A DNA stretch of 64,000 nucleotides from Phymorhynchus buccinoides (Eukaryota > Mollusca > Gastropoda > Neogastropoda > Raphitomidae). A program made the translations under genes and the position numbers. The notes under the pieces are model-generated. The model was not told the origin of the DNA, made no database searches, and was given only the letters and a program-made list of their open reading frames with translations. The DNA lies in contig CM065710.1 of assembly GCA_017654935.2 (NCBI GenBank), positions 14,021,334-14,085,333 on the forward strand, written 5' to 3'. Shown here one piece after another: positions 45,501 through 59,873 of this stretch. Position 1 is the first letter of the stretch. Every line of letters starts with the position of its first letter.

Positions 45501-46000
45501 GGGTTTGTGTTTGACAGTGTGAAAATCGAGTAGGTATGTCGGCCATGGGATTGTCAGTCTTTGGCTGATTTCAGCTTTTTGATTGGTCCTCTTCAGTCTT
45601 TTTTGCAAAGTTTTTTAGCTTTTTTGTGTCCAGAGGCATTTTGAGATAAAATAGACGCCCAATGAGTAAAACTACGTCCATTGTTAATGAATGCAAAATG
45701 ACTAATATATAAGTCTTATCCTCTATCACTGTTTTTAAGCCTTAGATAACAGAGAAGCTTCATTTCTGGGGCTGTATACCGACACCACGGTTTTTTAGTT
45801 GTTTTTTTTTATTCCTTGTTCCTATGCTGCTTCCAGACCCCAATTTTCAGTCTTTTTTTGTCCTTCTCTTAAGTCCCATGCCTGGTGATGGCCTAGTTTG
45901 TGTGTGTGGTGTGTGTGTTTCGTTTCGTTTCGTTTCTTTAATTTAACGTCTATCTCACCTTACAGTGATCTTAGACGGAAACCAAAAAATTTGTGTGTAT
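41020..46000. repeat. Distal, error-rich part of the right arm
   Basis: Mirror of 11817-16770 with many single-base indels in unique sequence, a degraded (CT)/(CA) block (41028-41495), copies of the TA-flanked MITE (about 42050-42690), the GTGACCC MITE (43559-43922), the TTAA MITE (about 44795-45035), the (TA)n hairpin (45340-45425) and the CAGGCATGGGA MITE (about 45540-45895). No gene. Confidence 0.85.
42432..42655 (+). mobile_element. U2-headed retroposon, right arm, split by a C run
   Basis: GATCGCTTCTTCGGG and CTTTTGGCTAAGACAGTGAT are the two halves of the U2-like head at 15265-15290, here separated by about 105 bases of almost pure C with a few A and G. The rest of the retroposon is present. 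Confidence 0.8.
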
Positions 46001-46500
46001 NNNNNNNNNNNNNNNNNNNNNNNNNNNNNNNNNNNNNNNNNNNNNNNNNNNNNNNNNNNNNNNNNNNNNNNNNNNNNNNNNNNNNNNNNNNNNNNNNNNN
46101 NNNNNNNNNNNNNNNNNNNNNNNNNNNNNNNNNNNNNNNNNNNNNNNNNNNNNNNNNNNNNNNNNNNNNNNNNNNNNNNNNNNNNNNNNNNNNNNNNNNN
46201 NNNNNNNNNNNNNNNNNNNNNNNNNNNNNNNNNNNNNNNNNNNNNNNNNNNNNNNNNNNNNNNNNNNNNNNNNNNNNNNNNNNNNNNNNNNNNNNNNNNN
46301 NNNNNNNNNNNNNNNNNNNNNNNNNNNNNNNNNNNNNNNNNNNNNNNNNNNNNNNNNNNNNNNNNNNNNNNNNNNNNNNNNNNNNNNNNNNNNNNNNNNN
46401 NNNNNNNNNNNNNNNNNNNNNNNNNNNNNNNNNNNNNNNNNNNNNNNNNNNNNNNNNNNNNNNNNNNNNNNNNNNNNNNNNNNNNNNNNNNNNNNNNNNN
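46001..46500. other. Scaffold gap (500 N)
   Basis: Exactly 500 N. The right arm of the inverted repeat ends at its edge, and sequence after the gap does not continue the mirror. Confidence 0.99.
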
Positions 46501-46527
46501 TACACACATACCACACTATTAATCTCA

Positions 46528-46558
<31 letters not shown>

Positions 46559-46640
46559 CACACCACACACACACACACCACACACACACAGAACACAACA
46601 CCAACACACACACAACACACACAAACACACACACATTTAA
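46501..46640. repeat. (CA)n microsatellite, interrupted
   Basis: Irregular CACA/CCACA runs beside the gap. Confidence 0.9.
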
Positions 46641-46869
46641 TCATTCCCCCCCCACTTCCAAACAACAAAAAACCGCTTCTTCCTGGCCTCATGTTTCAGC
46701 CCCATTTTAATTGATTGGCTTAAAACAAATTTGGCTTAAAAAATAAATATCCTACCAAAAACGCTTTAATCACTCCGCCAAGAAAATTACGTTATGCTTT
46801 ATTAAATAACTTATTTTCTTTGCCTGTTTGTCTGTTTGTAATGGATTTTGATGCAGCAATGTTGCATAC

Positions 46870-47245
<376 letters not shown>

Positions 47246-47284
47246 CATGTCTGACGACCCTCAATCTCAAAGTCTGTTTTATGA

Positions 47285-48320
47285 ATCAGTTATGTCATGA
47301 TGGTGTGTTGTTTACAGTAAAGAGAGAGATCAGTTGTGTCATAGTGTTGTTTACAGTAAAGAGATAGATCAGTTATGTCATCATGATGTGTTGTTTACAG
47401 TAAAGAGAGATCAGTTATGTCATTATGGTGTGTTGTTTACAGTAAAGAGAGATCAGTTATGTCATCATGCTGTGTTGTTTACAGTAAAGAGAGAGATCAG
47501 TTATGTCATTATGGTGTGTTGTTTACAGTAAAGAGAGAGATCAGTTATGTCATCATGGTGTGTTGTTTACAGTAAAGAGAGAGATCAGTTATGTCATCAT
47601 GGTGTGTTGTTTACAGTAAAGAGAGAGATCAGTTATGTCATCATGGTGTGTTGTTTACAGTAAAGAGAGAGATCAGTTATGTCATCATGGTGTGTTGTTT
47701 ATAGTAAAGAGAGAGATCAGTTATGTCATCATGGTGTGTTGTTTATAGTAAAGAGAGAGATCAGTTATGTCATGATGGTGTGTTGTTTATAGTAAAGAGA
47801 TCAGTTATGTCATCATGGTGTGTTGTTTATAGTAAAGAGAGAGATCAGTTATGTCATCATGGTGTGTTGTTTACAGTAAAGAGAGATCAGTTATGTCATC
47901 ATGGTGTGTTGTTTACAGTAAAGAGAGAGATCAGTTATGTCATCATGGTGTGTTGTTTACAGTAAAGAGAGAGATCAGTTATGTCATCATGGTGTGTTGT
48001 TTACAGTAAAGAGAGAGATCAGTTATGTCATCATGGTGTGTTGTTTATAGTAAAGAGAGAGATCAGTTATGTCATCATGGTGTGTTGTTTATAGTAAAGA
48101 GAGAGATCAGTTATGTCATGATGGTGTGTTGTTTACAGTAAAGAGAGAGATCAGTTATGTCATCATGGTGTGTTGTTTACAGTAAAGAGAGAGATCAGTT
48201 ATGTCATCATGGTGAGTTGTTTATAGTATAGAGATCAGTTGTGTCATGATGGTGTGTTGTTTACAGTAAAGAGATCAGTTACCTCATTATGGTGTGTTGT
48301 TAATAGTAAAGAGAGAGATC
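47285..48320. repeat. 44-bp tandem array, about 23 units
   Basis: The consensus unit is GAGAGAGATCAGTTATGTCA followed by TCATGGTGTGTTGTTTACAGTAAA. Variants are ACAG/ATAG and TCATC/TCATG/TCATT, and lengths vary by GA units. The array ends directly at the terminal part of a family R element (AGAAGGTGGGGGAACTATTT). Confidence 0.97.
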
Positions 48321-48372
48321 AGAAGGTGGGGGAACTATTTTTACGAAAGTCCCCCCGGTATCTCCACGGGGA
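48321..48372 (+). mobile_element. Family R terminal fragment
   Basis: AGAAGGTGGGGGAACTATTT ... CCCCGGTATCTCCACGGGG equals the 3' end of family R at 8017-8065 and 59330-59400. Confidence 0.75.
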
Positions 48373-48499
48373 AAACAAATAAAATGTCTGGAAAAGAAAA
48401 CAAAGTTTAATAAGGGTGTTTTGGATTGTTGTTGCTTTGCGAGTGTGTGGTTTTTTTCTTCAAATAATTAGATCAATGTGTTAAATTTTCAAAATAGTA

Positions 48500-48868
48500 C
48501 AGTGGCACAGTGGTAGCGCGTTCGCCTCGTGTCAACTGAATAAACCCGAGTTCGAACCTGGGTACAGGGGATTTTTCCTCTCACTTTGCACTAGGACTTT
48601 TCGGTCTGAACCGTGGAGTCTTTCGGGTGAGACGATAAACCGAGGTCTCCCGTGTGTGCCCATGCACTTAGCACACGTTAAACCCAGTGCCACGAAAAAG
48701 TTGTGATTCGGTCAAAATTTACACACCCCATCCCACCTCTTTCCTTCCTCATCAGTCACACAAAAATCGCATGCCAAAAAAACCTAAAATTGGGTGGCGC
48801 GCTTCTGGCTGAGACGCGCTCTCCAGATGAGAGCAATCCGAATTTCACAGAGACGCCTGTTAAGTCCT
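48500..48868 (+). mobile_element. tRNA-derived SINE, second full copy
   Basis: TGGCACAGTGGTAGCGCG and GTTCGAACCTGG are present, with the same body and 3' module as 18071-18420. The module here reads GATGAGAGCAATCCGAATTT. Confidence 0.85.
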
Positions 48869-49440
48869 TTCGCGGACATCTGTCCTCTCGCGGATACCAT
48901 GATCTACAATAAGCCTAGGGTCTCCCATAACCACATACATTGTTGGTCAACCTATTCAGATCCTAAATTTTGAACCGCCAGTGCAAACCTCCGCCAAGGA
49001 AGACTCACAAAACCGAAATGTCCTTCCTTCATGTCCGAGCTGTATCTCATGAACCAGTGGGTGGAATGGCTTCAAATTTTGTGGTGGCAATGAAATAAAT
49101 ACTTGCAATAATAACAAAAAACAGAAACAGGGTCATTTTATACTGAGAATCAGTAAAACACACGTTTTAACTTACCCCGGGTTTTGCTCCAATATTACGC
49201 ATACACGCTGATTCACTAAAAATTTATTAAATTAATTAAAAGCACACAATTAATGCACTCAACAACAGCAAGAAGATAATCGTACCTTCTCTAATTGATT
49301 TTTTTTAGTGTGTTCTTTGGTAGTAGATAGACTGACCCTTCAGGGTTTTTTTTAAAAAAAAAAGAGAGAAAAAAAAAAAAACTTTCAAAAGGCAGCGATT
49401 TAATGCTAAAAAAAACCCAGATGCTTGTGGCAAAAGAAAA
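48869..49440. other. Unassigned sequence, no gene seen
   Basis: Unique-looking DNA with homopolymer A near 49360-49380. The minus-strand 49305-49496 frame has no recognisable domain. Confidence 0.5.
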
Positions 49441-49446
49441 GACCAT

Positions 49447-49482
49447 CTAACCCTAACCCTAACCCTAACCCTATCCCTAACC
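49447..49482. repeat. Interstitial telomere-like (CCCTAA)n
   Basis: Six units, one with a substitution (CCCTAT). A degenerate run is also at 9068-9094. Confidence 0.85.
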
Positions 49483-49718
49483 ACGGAAAGAACCAAGAAA
49501 TAGAGCAGGAGGGTGTAAATCTACATATTTGCCGAGAAATCGATGTACAAAGCCATGCACTTACACTATTTTTTTGCTGGAACCATTCCTTTTTTTGGTT
49601 GATAAATTTTAAGTCCTTTCAAAAAAATATGTCTTACACTCCAACCTGGAGCGAAGAGGATTGAGTAAGCACTTTCAAAAAACAGAAACTAGTACGAATT
49701 AACACACAATGACCAACA

Positions 49719-51869
<2,151 letters not shown>

Positions 51870-52044
51870 CCTTTGAAACGTGTCCCCTTGAACGCACACG
51901 CACACACACACAGAGACACCAAAACAAACGGTAGCGGTCTAACCCCACAGTTTTAGAAGCAGGCATCCAGCCTATAAGGCAGAGGCTAGGAGGTACAACT
52001 TAGCCCACTGTCGTATTATAATGCAGAGACAGAAAGGTCTTATA

Positions 52045-52049
52045 GCTTA

Positions 52050-52095
<46 letters not shown>

Positions 52096-52096
52096 A
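52045..52096. repeat. (TAG)n microsatellite
   Basis: About 14 TAG units. Confidence 0.9.
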
Positions 52097-52139
52097 GCTG
52101 GTCGGTTAGAAAATACAAAGTGCACAAAGTGAAAGGGAT

Positions 52140-52175
52140 GAGAGGGGGGGGGGGAGGGGGGAGAGGGAGGGGGGG

Positions 52176-52235
<60 letters not shown>

Positions 52236-52620
52236 AAGGGAGAACGACGTCGGGAGAAACAATGTGTGTGTGTGTGTGTGTGTGGAAGGGATGGGTGGGA
52301 GGGGTAGGGGAGGGAGGGAGAGGAGGGAAGGTAGGGGGGGTGAGACTAGAGAGGGGCTCAGGGGAGGGGGAGGGGGGATAAGGGGGGGGAGGAGGTGGAG
52401 GGGACGTCAGGAAGAGGCTGTCATTTTTCACTGTCTCTCTCTGACGCCTACTCTCTCAGTCAGTCATCAGGCCCGAATCTGTTATAGTTGGATTTCGCCT
52501 GCTTTCAGCCACTCAACTACAAGGGATGGGGGAAGGGGGTAGGTGGTAAGGCCTAAGTAAAAGCAAAGGGAGGGAGGATGGGGGGGGGGAGTAGGGGGGG
52601 GGGGGGTAGGGGGAATGGTT
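52140..52620. repeat. G-rich and (GA)n tract
   Basis: G homopolymers, (GA)n at 52178-52227, (GT)n at 52263-52283 and GGGAGG runs. Confidence 0.9.
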
Positions 52621-52659
52621 AGCTCGTTAAATCAGTTTCTTTCTGTGAAATCTTTCTTC

Positions 52660-53315
52660 TTTTTTGGGGGGGTCTTTTTTCTTCTTCTTTTTCATTGCTC
52701 TTTCTTTCTTTTCTTCTTCTTCTTTTTCGTGTACATATGATTCAAGTTCTTCTTCTTCTCTCTCTTCTTCTTCTTCTTCTTCTCTCTTCTTCTTCTTCTT
52801 CTTCTTCTTCTTCTTCTTTCTTCTTCTTTGTTCTTAGAACCTTCTTCTTCTTCTTCTTCTTCTTCTTATTCTTCTCCAGCCTAAATTCTTATCCTTCGTA
52901 AAATACAAAGTATTTGAAGTATTTTTTTGAGCTTCTCTCTTCTCTCTCGTCTCTCTTCTCTCTCTTCTTCTTCTTCTTCTCTCTTCTCTCCTCTTCTCTC
53001 TTCTCTCTTCTTCTTCTCTCTTCTTCTTCATTCTTCTGCTTCTTCTTCTTCTTCTTCTTCTTCTTCTTCTCTCTTCTTCTTCTTCTTCAGATTCTTCTTC
53101 CTCTTTCTTCTTCTTCGAGTTCTTCTCTTCTCTCTCTTCTTCTTCTTTCTTCTTCTTCTCTTCTAGGAGGTTCTTCTTCTTAGAACCTACAAGGACTTAG
53201 GTTAAATTCTTATTCTTATTTCTTCTTCTTCTTCTTCTTGTTCTTCTTCTTCTTCTTCTTCTTCTTCTTCTTCTTCTTCTTCTTCTTCTCTCTTCTTCTT
53301 CTTCTCTCTTCTTCT

Positions 53316-53347
<32 letters not shown>

Positions 53348-53467
53348 TTGAACTTCTTCTTCTTCTTCTTCTCCTTCTTCTTCTTCGAGAGGACAGGGGG
53401 GGGAGGCGGTCTTCTTCTTCTTCTTCTTCTTCTTCTTCTTCTTTCTTCTTCTTCTTCTTCTTCTTCT

Positions 53468-53502
<35 letters not shown>

Positions 53503-53932
53503 TCTTCTTCTTCTTCGTATTATAATGCAGAGACAGAAAGGTCTTATCTTCTTCTTATAGTCTTCTTCTTCTTCTTCTTGGGGAGGGGGAGGGGGATTCT
53601 TCTTCTTCTTCTTCTTCTTCTTGGGATTCTAGGGGGGGGAGAACTTCTTCTTCTTCTTCTTCTCTTCTTCTTCTGTCTTCTTCTCTCTTCGTCTTCTTCT
53701 TCTTCCTGGATTTCTTCTTCAGCTTCTTGGGGGAGAGGGGGGGTGGTTAAGGCTTTCTTCTTCTTCTTCTTCTTCTTCTTCTTCTTCTTTCAGTTTTTCT
53801 TCTTCTGTTCTTCTTCTTCTTCTTCTTTTCTTCTTCTTCTTCTTCTTTTCTTCTTCTTCTTCTTCTTCTTCTTTCTTCTTCGTCTTCTTCTTTTCTTCTT
53901 CTTCTTCTTCTTCTTCTTCTTCTTCTTCTTCT

Positions 53933-53966
<34 letters not shown>

Positions 53967-53993
53967 TCTTCTTCTGCTTCTTCTTCGTCTTCT

Positions 53994-54025
<32 letters not shown>

Positions 54026-54455
54026 TTCTTCTTCTTCTTTCTTCTTCTTCTTCTTCTTCTTCTTCTTCTTCTTCTTCTTCTTCTTCTTCATTCTTCTTCT
54101 TCTTCTTCTTCTTCTTCTTCTTCTTCTTCTTCTTCTTCTTCTTCTTCTTCTTCTTCTTCTTCTTCTTCTTCTTCTTCTTCTTCTTCTTCTTCTTCTTCTT
54201 CTTCTTCTTCTTCTTCTTCTTCTTCTTCTTCTTCTTCTTCTTCTTCTTCTTCTTCTTCTTCATCTTCTTCTTCTTCTTCTTCTTCTTTCTTCTTCTTCTT
54301 CTTCTTCTTCTTCTTCTTCTTCTTCTTCTTCTTCTTCTTCTTCTTCTTCTTCTTCTTCTTCTTCTTCTTTCTTCTTCTTCTTCTTCTCTTCTTCTTCTTC
54401 TTCTTCTTCTTCTTCTTCTTCTTCTTCTTCTTCTTCTTCTCCTTCTCCTTCTCTT
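52660..54455. repeat. (TTC)n block with embedded neighbour fragments
   Basis: Mostly TTC, with islands of normal sequence at about 52874-52925, 53184-53215, 53515-53548 and 53735-53755. The islands match, in order, parts of 51650-52560. The 295-residue Phe/Leu/Ser frame at 53578-54465 is repeat translation. Confidence 0.9.
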
Positions 54456-54526
54456 TCCCACTTAAATCATTCATATGTAGCCTCTTTCCTTTTCTTTCAT
54501 TGTTAAATTATCTGCGCGTGTGGGCA

Positions 54527-54529
<3 letters not shown>

Positions 54530-54587
<58 letters not shown>

Positions 54588-54728
54588 GCGTGTGCGTGCG
54601 TGCGTGTGCGTGCGTGCGTGCGTGCGTGCGCGCGTGCGTGTGCGTGTGTGTGTGTGTGTGTTGTATGTGTCTCTGTGTGTGTGTATGTGTGCGTATATGT
54701 ACGTATGATTGTATGTATGTGTGCATGC
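54530..54728. repeat. (GT)n/(GC) microsatellite
   Basis: GT run with GCGT interruptions, directly next to a hairpin element. Confidence 0.95.
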
Positions 54729-54729
54729 G

Positions 54730-54946
54730 TAGGGGAAGACGGGGTAAAAAGCGCATAGGCGGGTAAGAAGCCCACCCCAATTATCTCATGAAATGAAGCA
54801 AATTTCAGTCTCATTTTGCCCATGAGACGAGCGTTAATGTCTAGCATTCGTCTCATGGGCAAATTTGACTGAAATTTGCTTTATTTCTTGAGATAATTGG
54901 GGTGGGCTTCTTACCCGCCCATGCGCTTTTTACCCCGTCTTCCCCT
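54730..54946. mobile_element. Hairpin MITE with about 100-bp arms
   Basis: TAGGGGAAGACGGGGTAAAA starts the left arm and TTTTACCCCGTCTTCCCCTA ends the right arm. Arms 54730-54830 and 54848-54946 are near-perfect reverse complements around a 17-bp loop. TA at both tips is compatible with a TA target. No gene. Confidence 0.9.
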
Positions 54947-55795
<849 letters not shown>

Positions 55796-55940
55796 ACTGG
55801 GACGCCCACACTTCAAGTCTCAGAGATGGGCAGCTAATGGCTTAACCCATACATCCAACTTCGGACACACGGCTTTCGAACTGTGGACGTTTGTGAAGCA
55901 TGGATAGGGTGAAACACTGCTGTCTATATGAATCTAATGA

Positions 55941-55981
<41 letters not shown>

Positions 55982-56060
55982 ATAGTATTTATATGACGCA
56001 ATATCCTGATAAATACAGCTCAAAGCGCCTTACAATAACAAATTACAATCAATAGTGTCA
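55941..56060 (-). mobile_element. (ATA)n and retroposon 3' tail
   Basis: On the minus strand TTGTAAGGCGCTTTGAGCTG ... CATATAAATACTATTCATT is followed by (ATT)n, the same type of GCGCTTTG...ATATAAAT-(ATT)n ending as at 23650-23703. Confidence 0.6.
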
Positions 56061-56289
56061 TACATAAACATTGCGATATATATCTATATATATACATAGC
56101 ATGCAATCAACAATCAAGAATACATCAGAAATCAAAAATACTTGTACCACCGGGGGAAAATACGTTCATTGGACGCACACACACACTCTCTCCCACCTCC
56201 CTCCCTCCCCTCAACCTCTCCTCCACCCCACCCTCTATGCTCGTCAAAATATATATAGACAAATATATTTCCTTACAAATTTCGTTTGC

Positions 56290-56445
56290 TGCTATCTGTG
56301 TTTGAAAAAATCGGGACTTTACTGGTTTCGTACTGCCTCCAGGCATTGCCTCCAGTGTTGTTCCAACCATATTTGTATTTACAAATGTCCCATGTGTGTC
56401 TGGTTCAGACCAAGAGGACGTAAAACTCCATTTTCTTCTTCTTAC
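56290..56445 (-). mobile_element. SINE-like repeat S2, fragment
   Basis: Reverse orientation relative to 10785-10915, with GGGACTTTACTGGTTTCGTA and CCAAGAGGACGTAAAACTCC. Confidence 0.65.
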
Positions 56446-56459
56446 AAATTTCGTTCACT

Positions 56460-56790
56460 CTGCCCGTGGTCGAGTGGTTAGAGCGCTCGGATGCGGTGCG
56501 GAAGGTCGCGGGTTCGAGTCCAGCTCAGTTGGAGTCGGATGATTTTCCTTCTTCCTCTTCTTCTTCTTCTTCTTCTGCCTCTTCTTCTTCTTCATCTTCT
56601 TCTTCTTCTTCTCTCTGTCCACCCAGCGGTAGTGAATGGGTACCTGATTCGTTTCAGGGAAGGTAAAAAGGCGGCGGAAGGAGAGGGATGAGCTCCTGCC
56701 TTCCACATGATGCCGTGCCCTTGACACGGTGAACCTCTAACAGTTCACTACCCCTACAGCCAATAGGCTATGGGACACCTTTACCTTTTT
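56460..56790 (+). mobile_element. tRNA-derived SINE with internal (TTC)n
   Basis: GTGGTCGAGTGGTTAGAGCG (A-box) and GGTTCGAGTCC (B-box, consensus match) lie 30-35 bases apart in a serine/leucine-like tRNA head. The body holds (TTC)n at 56545-56612 and ends near CCAATAGGCTATGGGACACC TTTACC. It is not a tRNA gene, because the acceptor arm does not close and SINE-like sequence follows. Confidence 0.75.
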
Positions 56791-56824
56791 GGCTCACTCG
56801 TGAGTCTATAGTATGATAGTTGTT

Positions 56825-57050
<226 letters not shown>

Positions 57051-57060
57051 GCGTCCGTGG

Positions 57061-57283
57061 TCTAATCTCCAAACTTTAGCGTTGGCATTTTCTCGGGAAA
57101 TAAAAAGTTCAAACTTTGCATACACATAGATGTTTAAAAGCAAGCTTTAAAAACATTAATGATTTGAATAATTAAATACTTAAAACAACACTGTAAACAC
57201 ATAACAAACAGATAACATTTTAGATTAGTGGGTTAGAGAGTATTCAACAGGCAACATGAGTAAAAGAAATTCATCAATACTGA
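57061..57283. other. Unassigned AT-rich sequence
   Basis: No gene, RNA or repeat signal. Confidence 0.5.
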
Positions 57284-57376
57284 AAGCCTCGATAGCTCAT
57301 TGGTAGAGTGTCTGTCTGTCATGCCAATGGTTCCGGGTTCGATTCTCGGCACGGGCACTTTAAAAAAAAAAAAAAA
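57284..57376 (+). mobile_element. tRNA-like retroposon with poly(A)
   Basis: TAGCTCATTGGTAGAG (A-box) and GGTTCGATTCTC (B-box-like) are followed by TTTAAAAAAAAAA. A CTGTCAT heptamer resembles a tRNA-Asp anticodon loop, but the anticodon stem has two mismatches and only four acceptor pairs form. It is best read as a tRNA pseudogene or short SINE, not a functional tRNA. Confidence 0.6.
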
Positions 57377-58069
57377 GTTGTATCCATTAACGATAGTTTC
57401 ATTTGTACTTTAAAATTTGATTGGCAATCTTGTACTTTAGACCCCCCCCCCCCCCCTCAATCTTTGTTTGTTGTTGTCCCACATGTGTCCTGTTCGAGTG
57501 AGCCTTGAAGGCTTTGCCTCTCGTTTACCTATATGTGGTACCCCTGTACACGAATCTTTGTATTTCGGTATCATATAATTGTGACGGTGCATGGGAAAAC
57601 CAGACATAATGGAATTTTGGCATAAATTGAGATTTGATTTTTTTTATGGTGGAGCAATGATTCCTTGTTAATACACAGAAAACCGAATTGAGTTATCTTG
57701 TCTAGTTTTTTTTTTTTAAATTATTTGAAATTTGGCATTCAAAATAGATCATTTGCAGAAATTGGGCATAGAAGATACAACTTTGCCTCTTTGTTTCTAT
57801 TGACTTGATTTAGAAAACAATCAAATAAACAAAGAAATCATTCAAAATTGTCTTTCCTGTTGTGGATACTGATAGAACACATACAAATAGACATAAATAT
57901 GCCCTAAATAGAAAATTTTATTTGGGGGGTTGTTGACTATTTTTGGCTTTTGCTAAAAACATTCTGAGCGACTTATGTAGGTTTTTTCCCATGCACCATC
58001 ACATTATTCTTCGTTGATCGCTCAGACAGTTTCATGTCCGAATGAGCGCAGATGCGCCATGCCGCTGCC
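57377..58069. other. Unassigned sequence
   Basis: A C run at 57441-57456; the remainder shows no coding or RNA evidence. CCCATGCACCATCACATTAT near 57990 inversely echoes TGTGACGGTGCATGGG near 57581, so 57580-58005 may be an element with inverted ends. Confidence 0.45.
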
Positions 58070-58149
58070 GTCATGCTCCTCATAAATAAATAGTTAGGCC
58101 CAGCGTGTTCGTCTTCAGGCTGGAGACAATTTTTGTAAGAAGCTTTTGA

Positions 58150-59400
58150 GATAATGGGTTTTTTTTAAAGGCAGGAGAATGTAAAGATAGCAGATGACAG
58201 TAAAGCAGAGGGAAAAGGCAGAGTCAACGAGAGCGACAGATTAGATGAAGTTACAATAACAGAACTTCCAGAAGGTGTGGGGAGAATGGACCAGTAAGGC
58301 AGAAAGATGGTAGTAGATGACAGTAAAGCAGAGGGAAAAGGCAGAGTCAACGAGAGCGACAGATTAGAGGAAGTTACCATAACAGAACTTCCAGAAGGTG
58401 GGGGAGAATGGACCAGTAAGGCAGAAATATGGTAGATGACAGTAAATCAGAGGGAAAAGGCAGAGTCAACGAGAGCGACAGATTATAGGAAGCTACAATA
58501 ACTGAACTTCCAGAAGGTGGGGGAGAATGGACCAGTAAGGCAGAAAGATGACAGTAGATGACAGTAAAGCAGAGGGAAAAGGCAGAGTCAAACGAGAGCG
58601 ACAGATTAGATGAAGTTACCATAACAGAAACTTCCAGAAGGTGTGGGGATGAGAATGGACCAGTAAGGCAGAAAGATGACAGTAGATGACAGTAAAGCAG
58701 AGGGAAAAGGCAGAGTCAACGAGAGCGACAGATTAGATGAAGTTACCATAACAGAACTTCCAGAAGGTGGGGGAGAATGGACCAGTAAGGCAGAAAGATG
58801 GTAGATGACAGTAAATCAGAGGGAAAAGGCAGAGTCAAAGAGAGACAGATTATAGGAAGCTACAATAAGAACTTCCAGAAGGTGGGGGAGAATGGACCAG
58901 TAAGGCAGAAAGATAGTAGATGACAGTAAAGCAAAGGGAAAAGGCAGAGTCAAAGAGAGCGACAGATTAGAGGAAGTTACAGCACAGAACTTCCAGAAGG
59001 TGTGGGGAGAATGGACCAGTAAGGCAGAAAGATGACAGTAGATGACAGTAAAGCAGAGGGAAAAGGCAGAGTCAACGAGAGCGACAGATTAGATGAAGTT
59101 ACCATAACAGAACTTCCAGAAGGTGTGGGGAGAATGGACCAGTAAGGCAGAAAGATAGTTGAGCAGAGGGAAAAGGCAGAGTCAAAGAGAGTGACAGTTT
59201 AGAGGGAAGTTACAAGCACAGAACTTCCAGAAGGTGTGGGGAGAATGGACCAGTAAGGCAGAAAGATAGTTGAGCAGAGGGAAAAGGCAGAGTCAAAGAT
59301 AGTGACAGATTAGAGGGAAGTCACAAGCACAGAACTTCCAGAAAGTGGGGGAGCTATTTGTATAAGAGACCCCCCCCCCCCCCTCCCCCAGTATTCCCAC
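58150..59400 (+). repeat. Family R element with ten-copy internal tandem array
   Basis: A unit of about 110-125 bp (GGAGAATGGACCAGTAAGGC ... GGGAAAAGGCAGAGTCAA ... AACTTCCAGAAGGTG) repeats ten times, with starts of ACTTCCAGAAGG at about 58264, 58387, 58506, 58630, 58756, 58871, 58989, 59112, 59223 and 59331. Elsewhere in the window the unit is single. Confidence 0.92.
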
Positions 59401-59636
59401 GAGGATATCTGATTCGGGTATCGTACTTCGCGCGAATATATTGAAATCCTACTAGGTTATATATATGTGACCCAGCACCACGAAAGGGACATTAAGTGTC
59501 AAACTGACCATTCAGAGAACATTATACATTTGAACACTTCTGACCATTCTCTTTCTAACGATACAAGAACCATTCTTGTATCTTTTCCCGTTCCAGAGTT
59601 ATGAGCATTTGAAGTTAGTAGGGTGAGTGTCGGCCA

Positions 59637-59873
59637 TTAACCCTTTCACCGCCAAAGTCGCAGTTTAGCACCACAGTGAGTTAAGCCTAGTCACTAAAAG
59701 GATCAAATGGGGCTATTATCCAAAGACCTGTCTTAGTTTTGGGAAGTAAGGATAGACCTTATTTTATATACGTCACAGAAGAATCCCCAATACTGCAGAT
59801 GGATTTTGTTCTCTACCCAGGTAAATTGAATGGAAATATTTGGCTGAAATATGGCTGGCGGTGAAAGGGTTAA
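59637..59873. mobile_element. TTAA-flanked CCCTTTCA MITE
   Basis: TTAACCCTTTCACCGCCAAA to GCTGGCGGTGAAAGGGTTAA, inserted next to CGGCCA of the host MITE. Confidence 0.88.

Larger units (their letters stand above)
28999..46000. repeat. Right arm of the 34-kb inverted repeat
   Basis: Reverse complement of the left arm. Up to about 40950 the match is near-identical, with differences mainly at microsatellites, homopolymers and scattered single bases. Beyond that, frequent single-base indels appear in otherwise unique sequence. The arm ends at the gap at 46001. Confidence 0.97.

Noticed and set aside
47285..48320. CRISPR-like array
   Set aside because: The units are contiguous, without unique spacers, in a eukaryotic context; it is a plain tandem repeat.
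53578..54465. 295-residue open frame
   Set aside because: Poly-Leu, poly-Ser and poly-Phe translation of (TTC)n; no biological sequence character.
56460..56545. Functional tRNA-Ser/Leu gene
   Set aside because: Good A and B boxes, but no closing acceptor stem, and SINE body sequence continues downstream.
57284..57376. Functional tRNA gene
   Set aside because: A and B boxes are present, but the anticodon and acceptor stems do not pair and a poly(A) tail follows; it is a retroposon.
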